A DNA stretch of 64,000 bases from Pisolithus tinctorius (taxonomy: Eukaryota; Basidiomycota; Agaricomycetes; Boletales; Pisolithaceae): positions 6,138,001-6,202,000 of the forward strand of contig JANFAH010000001.1 in the NCBI GenBank assembly GCA_024663395.1. The letters run 5' to 3'. Of this stretch, positions 1 through 10,144 are shown in pieces. A model generated the notes under the pieces. It searched no databases. It was given only the letters and a program-made list of their open reading frames with translations, and was not told the origin of the DNA. The position numbers and the translations under genes are program-made. The first letter of the stretch is position 1, and every line of letters begins with the position of its first letter.

Positions 1-3
1 TAG

Positions 4-537
4 CACGAAACGCATGTTGGACACGCTTATCGTATATGCTGTCAACCGGTGTTTGTTGACCTTGTAAGTTTGACCCCTCTTTTCTTTGTAACTTGTGTCT
101 TAACTTTTCGTCGTAGACCAGTCGCCATTGCAGAGGTCTCCCTGGTGCGTATGACCTGTTCCAAGACAACTGTAATGCTCTCATACTTCCTTCAGGACGC
201 TAGTGACTATGCTGCTTGGGTATTGGGATTAGACTTCATCATTGGAAAACGTCAGTCTTCTGAATGCCATGCACAGAACTCCCCTTCTTACTATTGAACA
301 GTATACGCGAACTCGCTCCTAGCATCGCTGAACACCCGGGAATACCTTCGGTCCCAGGGTCAGGGTCAAGGTACCGCGGCAGATGTACGCATCGATGCTG
401 TCCATTTCGCAAACCTACGGCAGCTTTCGGAGGCTACACGGAGTTCAAAGGATGGAGGATGGCATTTCGAGGTTCGCAATGCGGCCGTTATCAATATTGG
501 TGCTGTTCCGGTCCGCGATAAGCCTACAACCCTGTGA
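4..537 (+). CDS. DUF6534 membrane protein, copy 1 (3' end only)
   Basis: This holds exons 18-21 of a basidiomycete DUF6534 membrane protein; the rest lies before the window. Exons are 4-63, 117-144, 196-250 and 302-537, with GT-AG introns. The first exon carries the family's NTLIIYAVNRCLLT-like helix (here DTLIVYAVNRCLLT), and the last two carry GLDFIIGK joined to LYANSLLASLNTRE. The reading frame is open to the TGA at 535-537. It is nearly identical to the end of copy 2 (23,034-23,567), including about 75 bases after the stop, so the two are a recent duplicate pair. Function of the family is unknown; members are predicted multi-pass membrane proteins. The mobile block starts 76 bases after the stop. 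Confidence 0.85.
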
Positions 538-613
538 AGAGAGGGGGAGGTGTGATTCGAGTAGTTCCATCTTTGTATTCGCCATCATGTCCCAGGTATC
601 ATCACTGGATATA

Positions 614-1560
614 CAGTAGAATACCTTGTAATGCATTACATAATTATGCATAAAATGGCTAATGCAAAGGATTTTATGTGACTGCAGGTGGGGCCCCCTC
701 ACAATGGCTCACATATGCATAATGCAAAATGCATGCTATTGCACCTCACTTTATGCATTATGAGTTGCCTGAATAGCTAAGCATATTGTACTTCAATAGT
801 ATATGTAGGCCCCAGGAGGGGTGGAACAACTTAACTTTACCAGACCTTGCTCAACCATGCCAGAAATCTTGAAAAGAAAGCCCCATAATCCCCTGAAAAC
901 TGCCCCACCTGTGAAATGGCACAAAATAGGAGTGGAAAATGCTCCTTGGACATCTGCTCAGCTTCCAAAAACTTCCTGTCAGCAAAATCTCACTCTTTCT
1001 GACTGGATGGCTGTCTACTCCTATGTTGACTCACATCCCAATGTTCCTCAGGCTGATATAGTTCGGCATTTCAGCACTCTCACAACTGGGGCACTTCTCT
1101 TTGACCAGTCCACCCTGTCACAGAAGTTGTGAGATCATCCTAAAATGGAAGCTTGCATCAACACCAACCCTGCCACACTCTCTTCAAAGAGACCATGCAC
1201 TGTTACACATCCTGACATAGAATGGGCACTATACTTATGGGTTCTACATATGGAAAATAACAGAGATACTGTCACAGGCCCTATGTTACAAGAGAAATGC
1301 AGTAGATTTGAGGATGAGTTTCAGGTTCCTAAAGAGGAAAGGCTACTAGGAGAAGGGTGGCTGCACTCATTCTGCAAGAGCTACAAGATTCAGGAGCATT
1401 GATGACATGGAGAGGCAGGCTCAGTAGACCCTGTGGCAGTTGAGACTGAGCAACAATGATTCCAAAAAATTCTGGCAAGATTTGCACCATGGGATCACTT
1501 TAATTTTGATGAGACAGCACTGTTCTGTCATATGCTGGGACACCCACAGCTTGGTCTTAG
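614..1560 (+). mobile_element. Pogo-like (CENP-B-type) DNA transposon, 3'-truncated
   Basis: The element begins with CAGTAGAATACC directly after a TA dinucleotide (612-613), the usual target of Tc1/pogo elements. A subterminal region (625-770) has repeated ATGCATTA/TAATGCA words in both orientations. The transposase frame runs from 821. No right terminus is seen: the coding part fades near 1,550, where an LTR-like sequence begins, so later insertion or deletion removed the end. Confidence 0.7.
821..1550 (+). pseudogene. Pogo/CENP-B-type transposase relic
   Basis: One frame runs from 821 to about 1,550, broken only by TGA codons at 1130, 1400, 1403 and 1457. Reading through them gives a CENP-B/Tc5-type helix-turn-helix region (LTLSDWMAVYSYVDSHPNV, later GEGWLHSFCKSYKI) and then the start of the DDE domain, WDHFNFDETALF, whose Asp is the first catalytic residue of pogo transposases. 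In the recalled family pattern HRRHGEAGSVD, the two TGA at 1400-1405 replace the two arginines, so all four stops fit CGA to TGA change. The catalytic domain beyond the first Asp is missing, so the gene is dead. Confidence 0.8.
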
Positions 1561-1589
1561 GTTCTGAACACTGAGTCAATGCTGAATGC

Positions 1590-2440
1590 TGAAACAAAGT
1601 CTGTTCCTTACTATACTTTTCTAGTTAGCTTTTGTACTGCCCTCACTTGTGCTGAGGCAGTGTCTGTCTTCAGCTCTCCAATCCCTGCCTTCTTGTTTAA
1701 CCTTTAGTTAGTTCCTTGCACAGCTATTAAGTTCCTCACCAGTAACCCTGGCCTTTGGTATATATACTCTATGTACATTGTACTTAGTTCCTCAGTCTGA
1801 ATATCAACCTAGTTCACCCCAAGTTCCCAGCTTAAGCCTGAGTCAACCCTCAGCTTTTGCTCCTGACCCCCTTCAGCTCTCTCTGACTTCAACCCAGCTT
1901 GCACAAGGGTCTAGCGCATGAGCTAAGACCAAGGGTTGTTGCACCTGGCACTTGGCCTTTGTTACGCTTGAGTTGAGTGACTTTGTCAAATGGACTAGTC
2001 ATGAGAGACATGAGAAGGTCTATGGGCTGAACTTATCGTAACCCCTATGGCTCAACTTGTTATTGATGAGTACGAACAGAGGTTCACCCTACTGGCAAGT
2101 TCTTCTGAGATTGCGACAGAGGGAGAACAGAGTATGAGTCAAAGATGATAGCTGAGTTGCAAGTAATTGAAAAACTGAGGATACAAGGTATGGTACGGGG
2201 GTTTAAATAACTCAGGACACAAGTACCATATCAGTCATGCCATCCAGGCAGTAAGTATCCACAGCAGTAAATGATGAAATAGAAAAGGAGTCATACAGCA
2301 TGGGTGGTCATGGAAGTGAAGGCTATACCAGCTGTGCAATCAATACACAGTGAGGAGCCTGACACTGGAGCTATCATCTGAACATATGGGTAATATAAGT
2401 GAGTCAGAAAGGGGGACAGATCAAGAAGTAAACATAAATG
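1590..2440 (+). mobile_element. LTR-like fragment, family 2 (plus), and unassigned repeat DNA
   Basis: No gene recognised. The part from about 1,600 to 1,930 has a TATA-like GGTATATATACTC (1757) and a segment TCCTCAGTCTGAATATCAAC that recurs inverted near 13,710 and 14,640, so it is one copy of a dispersed LTR-like family. The rest (about 1,930-2,440) is low-CG DNA with no frame I can assign. No primer-binding site or paired LTR was found. Confidence 0.45.
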
Positions 2441-2634
2441 AAATATATGTTGTCACACACCAAAGGTGTTTGGTGAGGTGGACATGGATACAGCAGATGA
2501 ATGGAGATGAAGACCATAGCTCTCATGTGAAGAAGGACAGCCAGAAATGTTGGCAGTCATCCCTTGCACAAGAATGAGTCATCAATGTCAAAGAAAAAGG
2601 AGAAAGCGAGTTAAGCACTGGTCAAAATTCTTAA

Positions 2635-3303
2635 GTGCCCGTGTATGGCATTCCGGTTTTTGGCATATCTCCACCATTTTTGCAGATACCAAAACCATTC
2701 CCACACTTGCTTGTAGTGCTCAGCCATGCGATCCTACCTTCCAAAATTGGAAAGGATTTGCACACTCCACATGTTTCTACAGCACTCCCTCCAAAAGATG
2801 CTCATTTTGCTAATTCTTCTGATATGGCTGCCTCCACATCAATCATTTCACTTGTCCCCTTTGCTAGGGACCATGGCTACGTATATCTACCAGGAGTTCC
2901 TACCAGCTTCCATCCTGAAGTGTCCTGGTACATCCCATCCTCATCTGCCCCCTCTCAGCCCATCCAGCTTGGACAGCGCATTCTTTTTGTCAGTATGACC
3001 TCTAGGAGGATGTTCTTTGGTCGCCTCAGGTCTGTCATTTGCTTGGAAAGGTCTTATGTGGTTGTTTCAGTCTCTCCAGTCCAAGAAGCATATGGATCCT
3101 TCCTCCCTGCTCCCTGCAACATCTTCATACCAGTCTTGTCCATCATTCTCCCAAAATTGCGACAGCTACAGTATAATCTACTGTTCTCCACTCTCCCTGA
3201 TCGCATCCATGATGAGTATGATGCACATCTTGCCTCCTTATTGCAAGATATAGCAGAAGATGCTCCTCCTTCATCCTCTCTTCCATCAGAGCCTCATTCA
3301 TGA
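2635..3303 (+). CDS. Family A internal open frame, unknown protein
   Basis: An open frame of 222 residues ending 44 bases before the LTR. I do not recognise the family. Visible features are a central stretch FARDHGYVYLPGVP, a strand-like LFVSMTSRRMFFGRLRSV segment, and a Ser/Pro/Asp-rich acidic end (EDAPPSSS). The same frame is found in three other family A copies at comparable length, with mostly conservative changes. It lacks gag zinc knuckles and pol motifs. The ATG chosen is simply the first in the open stretch; similarity to the other copies starts slightly upstream. It may be the last part of a longer retroelement protein. Confidence 0.5.
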   Translation: MPVYGIPVFGISPPFLQIPKPFPHLLVVLSHAILPSKIGKDLHTPHVSTALPPKDAHFANSSDMAASTSIISLVPFARDHGYVYLPGVPTSFHPEVSWYIPSSSAPSQPIQLGQRILFVSMTSRRMFFGRLRSVICLERSYVVVSVSPVQEAYGSFLPAPCNIFIPVLSIILPKLRQLQYNLLFSTLPDRIHDEYDAHLASLLQDIAEDAPPSSSLPSEPHS

Positions 3304-3347
3304 AGTTTTTATTTGCTTCACTGAGAGGATGGTTTGGGGGGGAAAGT

Positions 3348-4258
3348 TGTGATCCCCTATGCTCCTGTCACCCCACAGACCCCCAAAGCTTGACCCCTGT
3401 TGACATCTGACTCACCCTGTCCACTTTTGGATGTACTATATCAGCATCAGATCAGTGCTGCCTCTCTGTCATCCTACCTTGGCCTAGAAGCAATCCCTTT
3501 GAGATGTGACATGCACAGCCTCCCCCTAATGCGATTCCAGTGCGCTTTCCCAGTTTCTGACTTTACTTGACTCATACTTTGACATCCTGACTGTCTTTGA
3601 CTCACTTATTGCCAATACTTACCAGTCTTTTGGCCTTGCTTACTGATTCTTCGCCTTTTGGCTTACTTATCCTTACCAATGCTCACCAATGCTTTCTAAG
3701 ATGATTACCCACCACTTACATTCCTTACTCATCGGTTACCAATCACTTACCAAGTGTTTGCACCTTGTTTTCCATAGGCAATGCCCCTGTACTGTATATA
3801 ATCACTGTACTTAGATAGCTAAAAAAGAAGACATCAGAGAGCCCCTCTTGCTCGCAATTTATCATCTCTCAGTAATTCATTCAGCAGCTTCAATAGTTGA
3901 GACTTTATTAAGGGTCTAACTATCGTCTACTTCGCTTATCCTTGTCTATCACCAATATACTTCGCTCCAAGCCCTCCCTGAGCTCAGTGCAGCTTAGGAC
4001 ATTGAATTAAGTTGTCATCCATTCTTCTGTAGGCTGACAGCAGTCTACCCTATCACTTCCTATCACATTCCTGCTCCTTCTTTGTCAGAAGCATCCCCAA
4101 TCCTCAGCACTCATCTTTGAGTGTTGTAGCTCACAAAAACCCCTTTGAAGAACAGGTCCCACCATCTAGGTACTGCATAGGCACACCACCACTCACTCTT
4201 TTTGTCTTTTGTGTTGGTTTTGGTTGGTTTCCACCACTGAACCACACTTTGACTCACA
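3348..4258 (+). repeat. LTR of family A copy A1
   Basis: The segment is bounded by TGTGA/TCACA inverted ends and preceded by a G/A purine tract. It contains a promoter-like CTGTATATAATC followed by CTTAG, at a position kept in the LTRs near 10,350, 16,170 and 17,920 (AGTATATAAACCCCC). Similar LTR bodies occur at 10,857-11,770 (minus), 15,778-16,710 and 17,519-18,363. Confidence 0.65.
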
Positions 4259-4905
4259 GTGCGTGTTCAGTTGCCATGAGTGCCGGCAACTTCCTCTGAG
4301 TCAGTACCGCATGTCGTACTATACATCGTGAATAGCGATGTCATGTGACTCCACTGTCACCGGATTTGGCTTCTATATACTAAATACTAGATGTTCGCTT
4401 GACATTCTTGTAATTGCATTGTCGAGCTGAGCAAGCACTCCCTTGTGCTGTTGGCTGAGCGGTAGTGGTGGCTTACCCTTGGGATTTCACAGAAAATGTA
4501 TTGTAGTAGCACTACCAGATCATTTAATACATGTAGTCACTTATTGAAACTGGAAATTGGCCTAGCAGTGACTGACCACTCCATATATAGTCCTATGTAA
4601 TGTTCCAGAGACACATCCGAAGTACGGGTAGACACGTGTGATAATCATGACAGCCATGACGTTGTTCATGTCACAATTAAGGTTGTGTCCAAGATTATCA
4701 TAGGTCTCACTATGTGACCTGTCCAAAATCAAGATCTGTGTGTCTGAGTATCCGGATTGACATGATCTTTTGCTCCTCTCCTCTTGCCACACAGTGTCTC
4801 CCTCACCAACTGTCATTGCATTATCCCACTCTCTGGCCCCACTGTGTCTCAGCGAAATTTTTGGTACATTGTTGTCCTCTGGATCTCTCGCACCTCTCCC
4901 TCTCT
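4259..4905. other. Intervening DNA with a CG-bearing patch, no gene seen
   Basis: About 650 bases with no recognisable gene. The first 220 bases contain several CG dinucleotides, unlike surrounding block DNA, and may be a younger insertion. A short piece near 4,450 (GGCTGAGCGGTAGTGG) resembles a tRNA A-box but there is no matching B-box or cloverleaf, so I do not call a tRNA or SINE. Confidence 0.4.
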
Positions 4906-6390
4906 AAACACAAAATAGGTACGTCGTGCCATGTCTCCCTTCAAAAAAAAACAAAAAAGGTATGTTGTCGAACCTCTCATGGCATCTTTTTCAACACTCA
5001 CATCACACACCAGGACGCTGCCATTCTTCTCAGTCTATTGCACATTGTTCAGTGTCCCATACTACTCACAAAGCCCGTTCATTCAAAAAGAAGGTAAGTC
5101 ATCCCAGCTCGCAGTGTCCCTCTACAACTCACAAAACACCCCCCCCTCTTGCCGGGTCTCATCCAAAAAACAGGTATGTCATCCCAGTGTGCGGCATCTC
5201 TCTACCACTCACAGAACACCCTCTCGCCTTGTCTCATCCACAAAACAGGTATGTCATCCTACTTCCCGGCGTCCCTCTACCACTCACAAAACACCCCCTT
5301 GCTGTGCTTATCCAAAAAAAAGGTATGTCATCCCAACTTTGTGGCATCCCTCTACAACTCACAGAACACCCCCTCACCATGCCTTATCAAAAAACAAAAG
5401 GTAAGTCATCCCAGGTCACAGCATCCCTCTACCACTCACAGAACACCCCCTTGCCATGCTCATCCAAAAAAAAAGGTATGTCGTCCCAGCTTTGTGGCAT
5501 CCCTCTACAACTCACAGAACACTCCCTCGCTGTGCCTTATCCAAAAAAAAGGTATGTTGTCCCAGGTCATGGTGTCCCTCTACCACTCACAGAACACCTC
5601 CTCACTGTGCCTCATCCAAAAAAAGGTATGTTGTCCCAGCTTGCAGCATCCCTCTACCACTCACAAAACACCCACAGAACACCCCCTCGCCGTGCCTTAT
5701 CAAAAAACAAAAGGTAAGTCGTCCCAGGTTGCGGTGTCCCTCTACCACTCACAGAACACCCCCTCGCCATGCTCATCCAAAAAAAAAGGTATGTCGTCCC
5801 AGCTTCGTGGCATCCCTCTACCACTCACAGAACACCCCCTTGCCGTGCTCATCCAAAAAAAAAGGTATGTCATCCCAGCTTCATGGCATCCCTCTACCAC
5901 TCACAGAACACCCCCTCGCCATGCTCATCCAAAAAAAAAGGTATGTTGTCCCAGCTTCATGGCATCCCTCTACAACTCACAGAACACCCCCTTGCCGTGC
6001 CTCATCCAAAAAAAAGGTATGTCATCCCAGCTTGTGCAGTGTCCCTCTACAACTCACAAAACACCCACAGAATACCCCCTCGCCATGCTCATCCAAAAAA
6101 AAAGGTGTGTTGTCCCAGCTTCATGGCATCCCTCTACAACTCACAGAACACCCCCTCGCCGTGCCTTATCAAAAAAAAAGGTATGTCGTCCCAGGTCATG
6201 GCATCCCTCTACCACTCACAGAACACCCCCTTGCTGTGTCTCGTCCTACAAAAGGTATGTTATCCCAGTTCCTGGCATCCCTGTACCACTCACAAAACAC
6301 ACTAGTAGGCTATCAATTCATATCTCCCTCCTGCCACACTGCATCTCCCTTGCTGTGTCTCATCCAATAAGGTATGTTGTTGGACTTCTA
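4906..6390 (+). repeat. Minisatellite, about 75-bp unit, 17-19 copies
   Basis: A tandem repeat of about 75 bases. Each unit has an A-run (6-9 A), then GGTATGT or GGTAAGT, then GTCCCAGCTT-like sequence, CATCCCTCTACCACTCACA, GAACACCCCCTCGCCGTG and a return to ATCC plus the A-run. Units are well kept from about 5,090 to 6,300 and blur at both ends. Unit differences sit mostly at CG positions (CTCGCC/CTTGCC, GCCGTG/GCCATG, GTCGTCC/GTCATCC). Long open frames run through it in several frames because stops are rare in the unit; I regard these as by-products. Confidence 0.9.
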
Positions 6391-6660
6391 CTTCATGGTG
6401 TCCAGATGATACTTACATATCACCCTCTTTGGTCTGCTTATCCAGTGCCCAGTGTTGTGTAGTTGCATACATTGGCTTGTCTTTTCCATAAATATGTAGA
6501 TATCTATCCCTGCTGCATGATATATGTACTAAACTAAATGCATTTATTGTTATCTTACTGCTTGTCCCCTACACCTTCTGTGTCTTGTAAAGATAATAAG
6601 GTATGCTACTGTTCCCTTCTGTGTCATATGTTGCTGCCACTCACTAATGTTGGCATAATA
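6391..6660 (+). promoter_or_regulatory. Upstream region of the H3-tail gene
   Basis: About 270 bases between the minisatellite and the H3-like gene, low in CG. It presumably holds the promoter, but no clear TATA box is seen; the nearest AT-rich words are CATAAATATG (about 6487) and GATATATGTACTAAACTAA (about 6518). Confidence 0.3.
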
Positions 6661-6667
6661 GACTCAG

Positions 6668-8248
6668 ATGGTGAAGACCAAGCAGACAGCTAAGAAGACC
6701 ACTGGGGGTAGAGCTCCCAGGGTATCTCTTGCTGGTCTGAAAGCTAGGGAAAAACATGCTGCCAAGTCAAGCAAGGCCCATGCTAGGAAGGCCCCTGTTG
6801 CCAAGAAGAGAAGGATGAGGAACTTGGCAAGTCTCTTTTTATATTCCATCCATCTTTCTAACATTCTATGCAGTTCTGTGTGATGTGCAGGGATGGTTGT
6901 GGCCTTGTGATCAGGCAGGATGCAGAAGGGTAGTGTGTAACAAGTGTGTTGTAGTACCTGAGGATTGCCTTGCAGAGGTCACCCAGCTTCCTGTGACCTT
7001 CAGGTGTGTTAACCTCCCTTTTATGAATTAATTCCATTGACTCAAACTCTGGATGAACTTCAGGTGTGTTGCCTGTCATTGGAAAATGACAAGATTTGAA
7101 AGTCCTCAGCCCTATTTTGTAAGTGCATATTGCCACCCCAATCACTTCTAACTCCAAGTACAGGGCTTCTACTTGTCAGGCAAGCCAGTCCTGAAACACC
7201 CTCTTGTGGTCATTGGGGGGTTTGAGCATGCCACCACCTCTGAAGTGGCTGGTAACTCTACTGCCATTATCCACCTCCACCTTGAGTCTCTAGAGCTTGG
7301 CCATGCCCCTGTGCATATCCTTCACACCATGTTGCAGGGATATTTCAGACAAGACACCTACCACTTCTCACAACTGCCCTTCAACTTTGCCACTGAGGAG
7401 TCCAGAGCTGCCTATGACACTGCAGCATCAAAGCTAGCTTCAAGTCTGACTACCTTTGCTAAGGTAGTCATTTTCCTTACTACCCATACTGATGAAGACA
7501 GGGGGGATCTGTTCTCTGGAATGGAGAATAAGGTTCCAATAGCCACAGAGGTCTTTGAGGTAAGTCACCATTGTTTGACTGTCACTCCCATCTGACCAGT
7601 TGCAGTTTCTGCAAGGCCTTCTGTTACCCTTCTCCAACATTGTCAAGGGTGGAGACCTCATCTTCTTTGTATGTGGTTCTACTGTAAGGAAGGAGCAGAG
7701 CTTCCAAGGACTGAAGGCAGCTGTGCAACAGTAGGTTTTCTTTCAATGTTGGTGGTTATGGCTGACACCATATCAGTTTCAAGCCAAGGTCCATGTTGCT
7801 TTTTGATGCTGAGAGACTTCAACTAGTCACCACCATTCCCTTCCTCATGAGTGTCCTTGACTCCACCCTTGTTCAAGGCTTCCATGTCCAAAGTGCAGTC
7901 AGGTATGCCCTGAATGACTGTGGTATGTTGGGTAGGCACTCCAACATCATCCTGATGTTGTGGCAGGAGAAGGTAGTGGTGGAGAAATTTGTCTGGACTG
8001 ACAAGTTCATCAGGCCTTGGGGACAACAATTGCCTGCCCAGTGCCCTCAGTGTTATAGCATTCAGAAGTGGGAAGCTGGTTGTTCAGGGCAGACTTATTC
8101 CTATGAGTGCAAGAATCCTGGCTGTGGGAAGGACACACAAGGCACATCTCAGCCTCCCCAAACCTATACTATCTGCATGTCCAAAGGGGCTACCAAACTG
8201 ACACAGGGAAAGGGGCAAACATCATCCTGGCTGTTGGAATCTTTGTAA
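6668..8248 (+). CDS. Histone-H3-tail protein with PHD-like finger and possible caspase/CHAT-like core
   Basis: Six exons (6668-6830, 6874-7003, 7064-7118, 7164-7559, 7606-7730, 7777-8248) join in frame to 446 residues. Residues 1-22 copy the histone H3 tail: MVKTKQTAKKTTGGRAPR against ARTKQTARKSTGGKAPR, keeping the Lys4 and Lys9 positions. A Lys-rich linker (to about 52) follows, then a PHD-like Cys cluster (CDQAGCRRVVCNKC, later CVACH). The core has two hydrophobic strands ending in His and Cys, VVIFLTTH224 and LIFFVC271, spaced like the catalytic pair of caspase-fold proteases; this is inference. A zinc ribbon is likely near the end (CPQC 379-382, C401, C406). I recall this architecture as common but uncharacterised in mushroom genomes. 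All Arg codons checked in exon 1 are AGA/AGG, in line with the block's CG depletion. It could be mobile-element cargo. Confidence 0.72.
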
Positions 8249-8640
8249 AATACCCTACCTTGATACATATGATATGCATGTACTACAATCAAAAATAGCT
8301 GCTTTGTGTTTTCAAATTTCATATGACATTGAATGTTCAGAAAAAAAAGTAATTTCCTGCAGGACAATTCCTCCTTAAGTACTGATACACAACTGAGTAA
8401 ATTTGCCCAATGTTAATTCCAATACAATGGCCAGATTGGTAGAGTTAACTTCAATACCACAGGATAAGGATAGGATATAGGATTTTTCCACAACCATGTG
8501 GGTTCAGCCAGCTAACTACCAAGGAAGTAGTGTATCAAGTAATAAGATTGGCCAGCCCCACTAACCCACTAGCAAGATATTGGTTTTTCTTGCAAAGTGT
8601 CTGCCCAACCATAACTCCAGGTCATGGTTCATTCCCCCCA
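8249..8640. other. Downstream flank of the H3-tail gene, no gene seen
   Basis: About 390 bases of low-CG DNA with no recognisable feature beyond AT-rich stretches after the stop codon. It leads into the 45-bp minisatellite. Confidence 0.4.
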
Positions 8641-9665
8641 GCCACATCAGCTGACCCCACTGCCAGGACATCATCCCTTCCCCCAGCCATGTCAGCTGGC
8701 CCCACTTCCAGGTCACTAATTCATCCCATAGCTGTGTCAGCTGACCCCACTTCTAGGACACTAATCTATCTCATAGCTGTGTTGGCCGACCCCACTTCTA
8801 GGACACTAACCTATCCCATAGCTGCATCAGCTGACCCCACTTCTAGGACACTAATCTATCCCATAGCTGTGTCGGCCAACCCCACTTCCAGGTCACTAAT
8901 TCATCCCATAGCTGTGTTGGCCGACCCCACTTCCAGGACACTAATTCATCCCATAGCTGTGATGGCTGACCCCACTTCCAGGACACTAACCTATCCCATA
9001 GCTGCATCAGCTGACCCCACTTCTAGGACACTAATCTATCTCATAGCTGCATCGGCTGACCCCACTTCTAGGACACTAACCTATCCCATAGCTGCATCGG
9101 CTGACCCCACTTCTAGGACACTAATCTATCTCATAGCTGTGTTGGCTGACCCCACTTCTAGGACACTAATCTATCTCATAGCTGCATTGGCTGACCCCAC
9201 TTCTAGGGCACTAATTCATCCCATAGCTGTGTCAGCCGACCCCACTTCCAGGACACTAACCTATCCCATAGCTGCATCAGCCAACCCCACTTCTAGGACA
9301 CTAATCTATCTCATAGCTGCATCGGCTGACCCCACTTCTAGGGCACTAATTCATCCCATAGCTGTGTTGGCCAACCCCACTTCCAGGACACTAACCTATC
9401 CCATAGCTGCATCAGCTGACCCCACTTCTAGGACACTAATCTATCTCATAGCTGTGTCGGCCAACCCCACTTCTAGGACACTAATCTATCTCATAGCTGT
9501 GTCGGCTGACCCCACTTCTAGGACACTAATTCATCCCATAGCTGTGTCGGCTGACCCCACTTCCAGGACACTAATTCATCCCATAGCTGCATCAGCCGAC
9601 CTCACTTCCAGGTCATCAATCCATCCTATAGTCATGTCAGCCGACCCCACTTCCAGGGAAGTTGA
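8641..9665 (+). repeat. Minisatellite, 45-bp unit, about 23 copies in one frame
   Basis: A tandem array of exactly 45-base units of the form GCTGACCCCACTTCTAGGAC, ACTAATCTATCTCATAGCTG, TGTCG. Because 45 is divisible by three, one frame stays open through the whole array and encodes SADPTSRTLIYPIAV-type repeats; with flanks it is open from 8530 to 9783 (417 residues). Units alternate between a few types (TLIYLIA, TLTYPIAA, LIHPIAV) in a non-random order, as expected from block duplication. Variation is nearly all transitions and often at CG sites. No start context, intron or recognised domain supports a protein, so I call it a repeat; a repetitive surface protein remains possible. Confidence 0.88.
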
Positions 9666-9783
9666 TCCATCATCCTGTGACATAGGCCAACCCCACCTTC
9701 ACAGTCCAGCCTACCCAACCCTAGGGACCACTGGCCAATGTCAGTTAGTCCCAGTTTCAGGACGAAATGTACATGTCGGATGA

Positions 9784-10144
9784 CCCACTTTTAGGACTAC
9801 AAGTGACTGAATCATGTGACAAGTCCAATGTTTGTCATTGTTCACATGCTGACAAATCATCTGGATGATCATGTGGTTTATTATGTAATCATTTTTTCCC
9901 ATCCTCCATGCCCTCAATCCCATCAAAAGGTCACATTTTATGATTTCACCAGTCAGGGACAAAAGCATTGCAATGCACTTTTTGGAAAGAATAGGGTGTA
10001 TCTCGGCATGTATTGCTTTGTTTGGACTGAACCTTAGTGCCCTGGAAAGCTTAGAGTCACCCCTTTCCAATGGTATAGGTATCATGATTATCTGTGAAGA
10101 ATAGCCCAAGTTATATCAGCAACAAGTCACCTCACAAACATTGC
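9784..10144. other. Intervening low-CG DNA, no gene seen
   Basis: About 360 bases between the minisatellite and an LTR fragment. Includes several TGA/TCA-rich words but no repeat terminus, RNA gene or coding frame that I can support. Confidence 0.4.

Larger units (their letters stand above)
2440..4258 (+). mobile_element. LTR element family A, copy A1 (internal part plus 3' LTR)
   Basis: A dispersed unit starting near GTCACACACCAAAGGTG (2453). It holds one open frame (2635-3303), then a purine tract at 3331-3347, then a 911-base segment bounded by TGTGA (3348) and TCACA (4258) with a TATATAA box inside (about 3796). Purine tract followed by a TG...CA segment with inner promoter is the 3' end layout of an LTR retrotransposon. 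No reverse transcriptase, protease or integrase is present and no 5' LTR is seen, so it is either truncated or a non-autonomous type. Related copies: 10,857-12,680 (minus), 14,850-16,710, 16,945-18,363, and fragments at 10,145-10,852 and 14,150-14,340. Confidence 0.65.

Noticed and set aside
4440..4490. tRNA- or SINE-like A-box (GGCTGAGCGGTAGTGG)
   Set aside because: No B-box, no cloverleaf and no repeat copy found.
4931..6462. Several open frames of 150-437 codons with THKTP/SQNTP-type repeats
   Set aside because: They are overlapping frames through the 75-bp minisatellite, whose unit lacks stops in several frames. No start context, domain or splice pattern supports a protein.
8641..9665. 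Possible CRISPR array
   Set aside because: The units are contiguous 45-base tandem repeats with no spacers, in a eukaryotic context.
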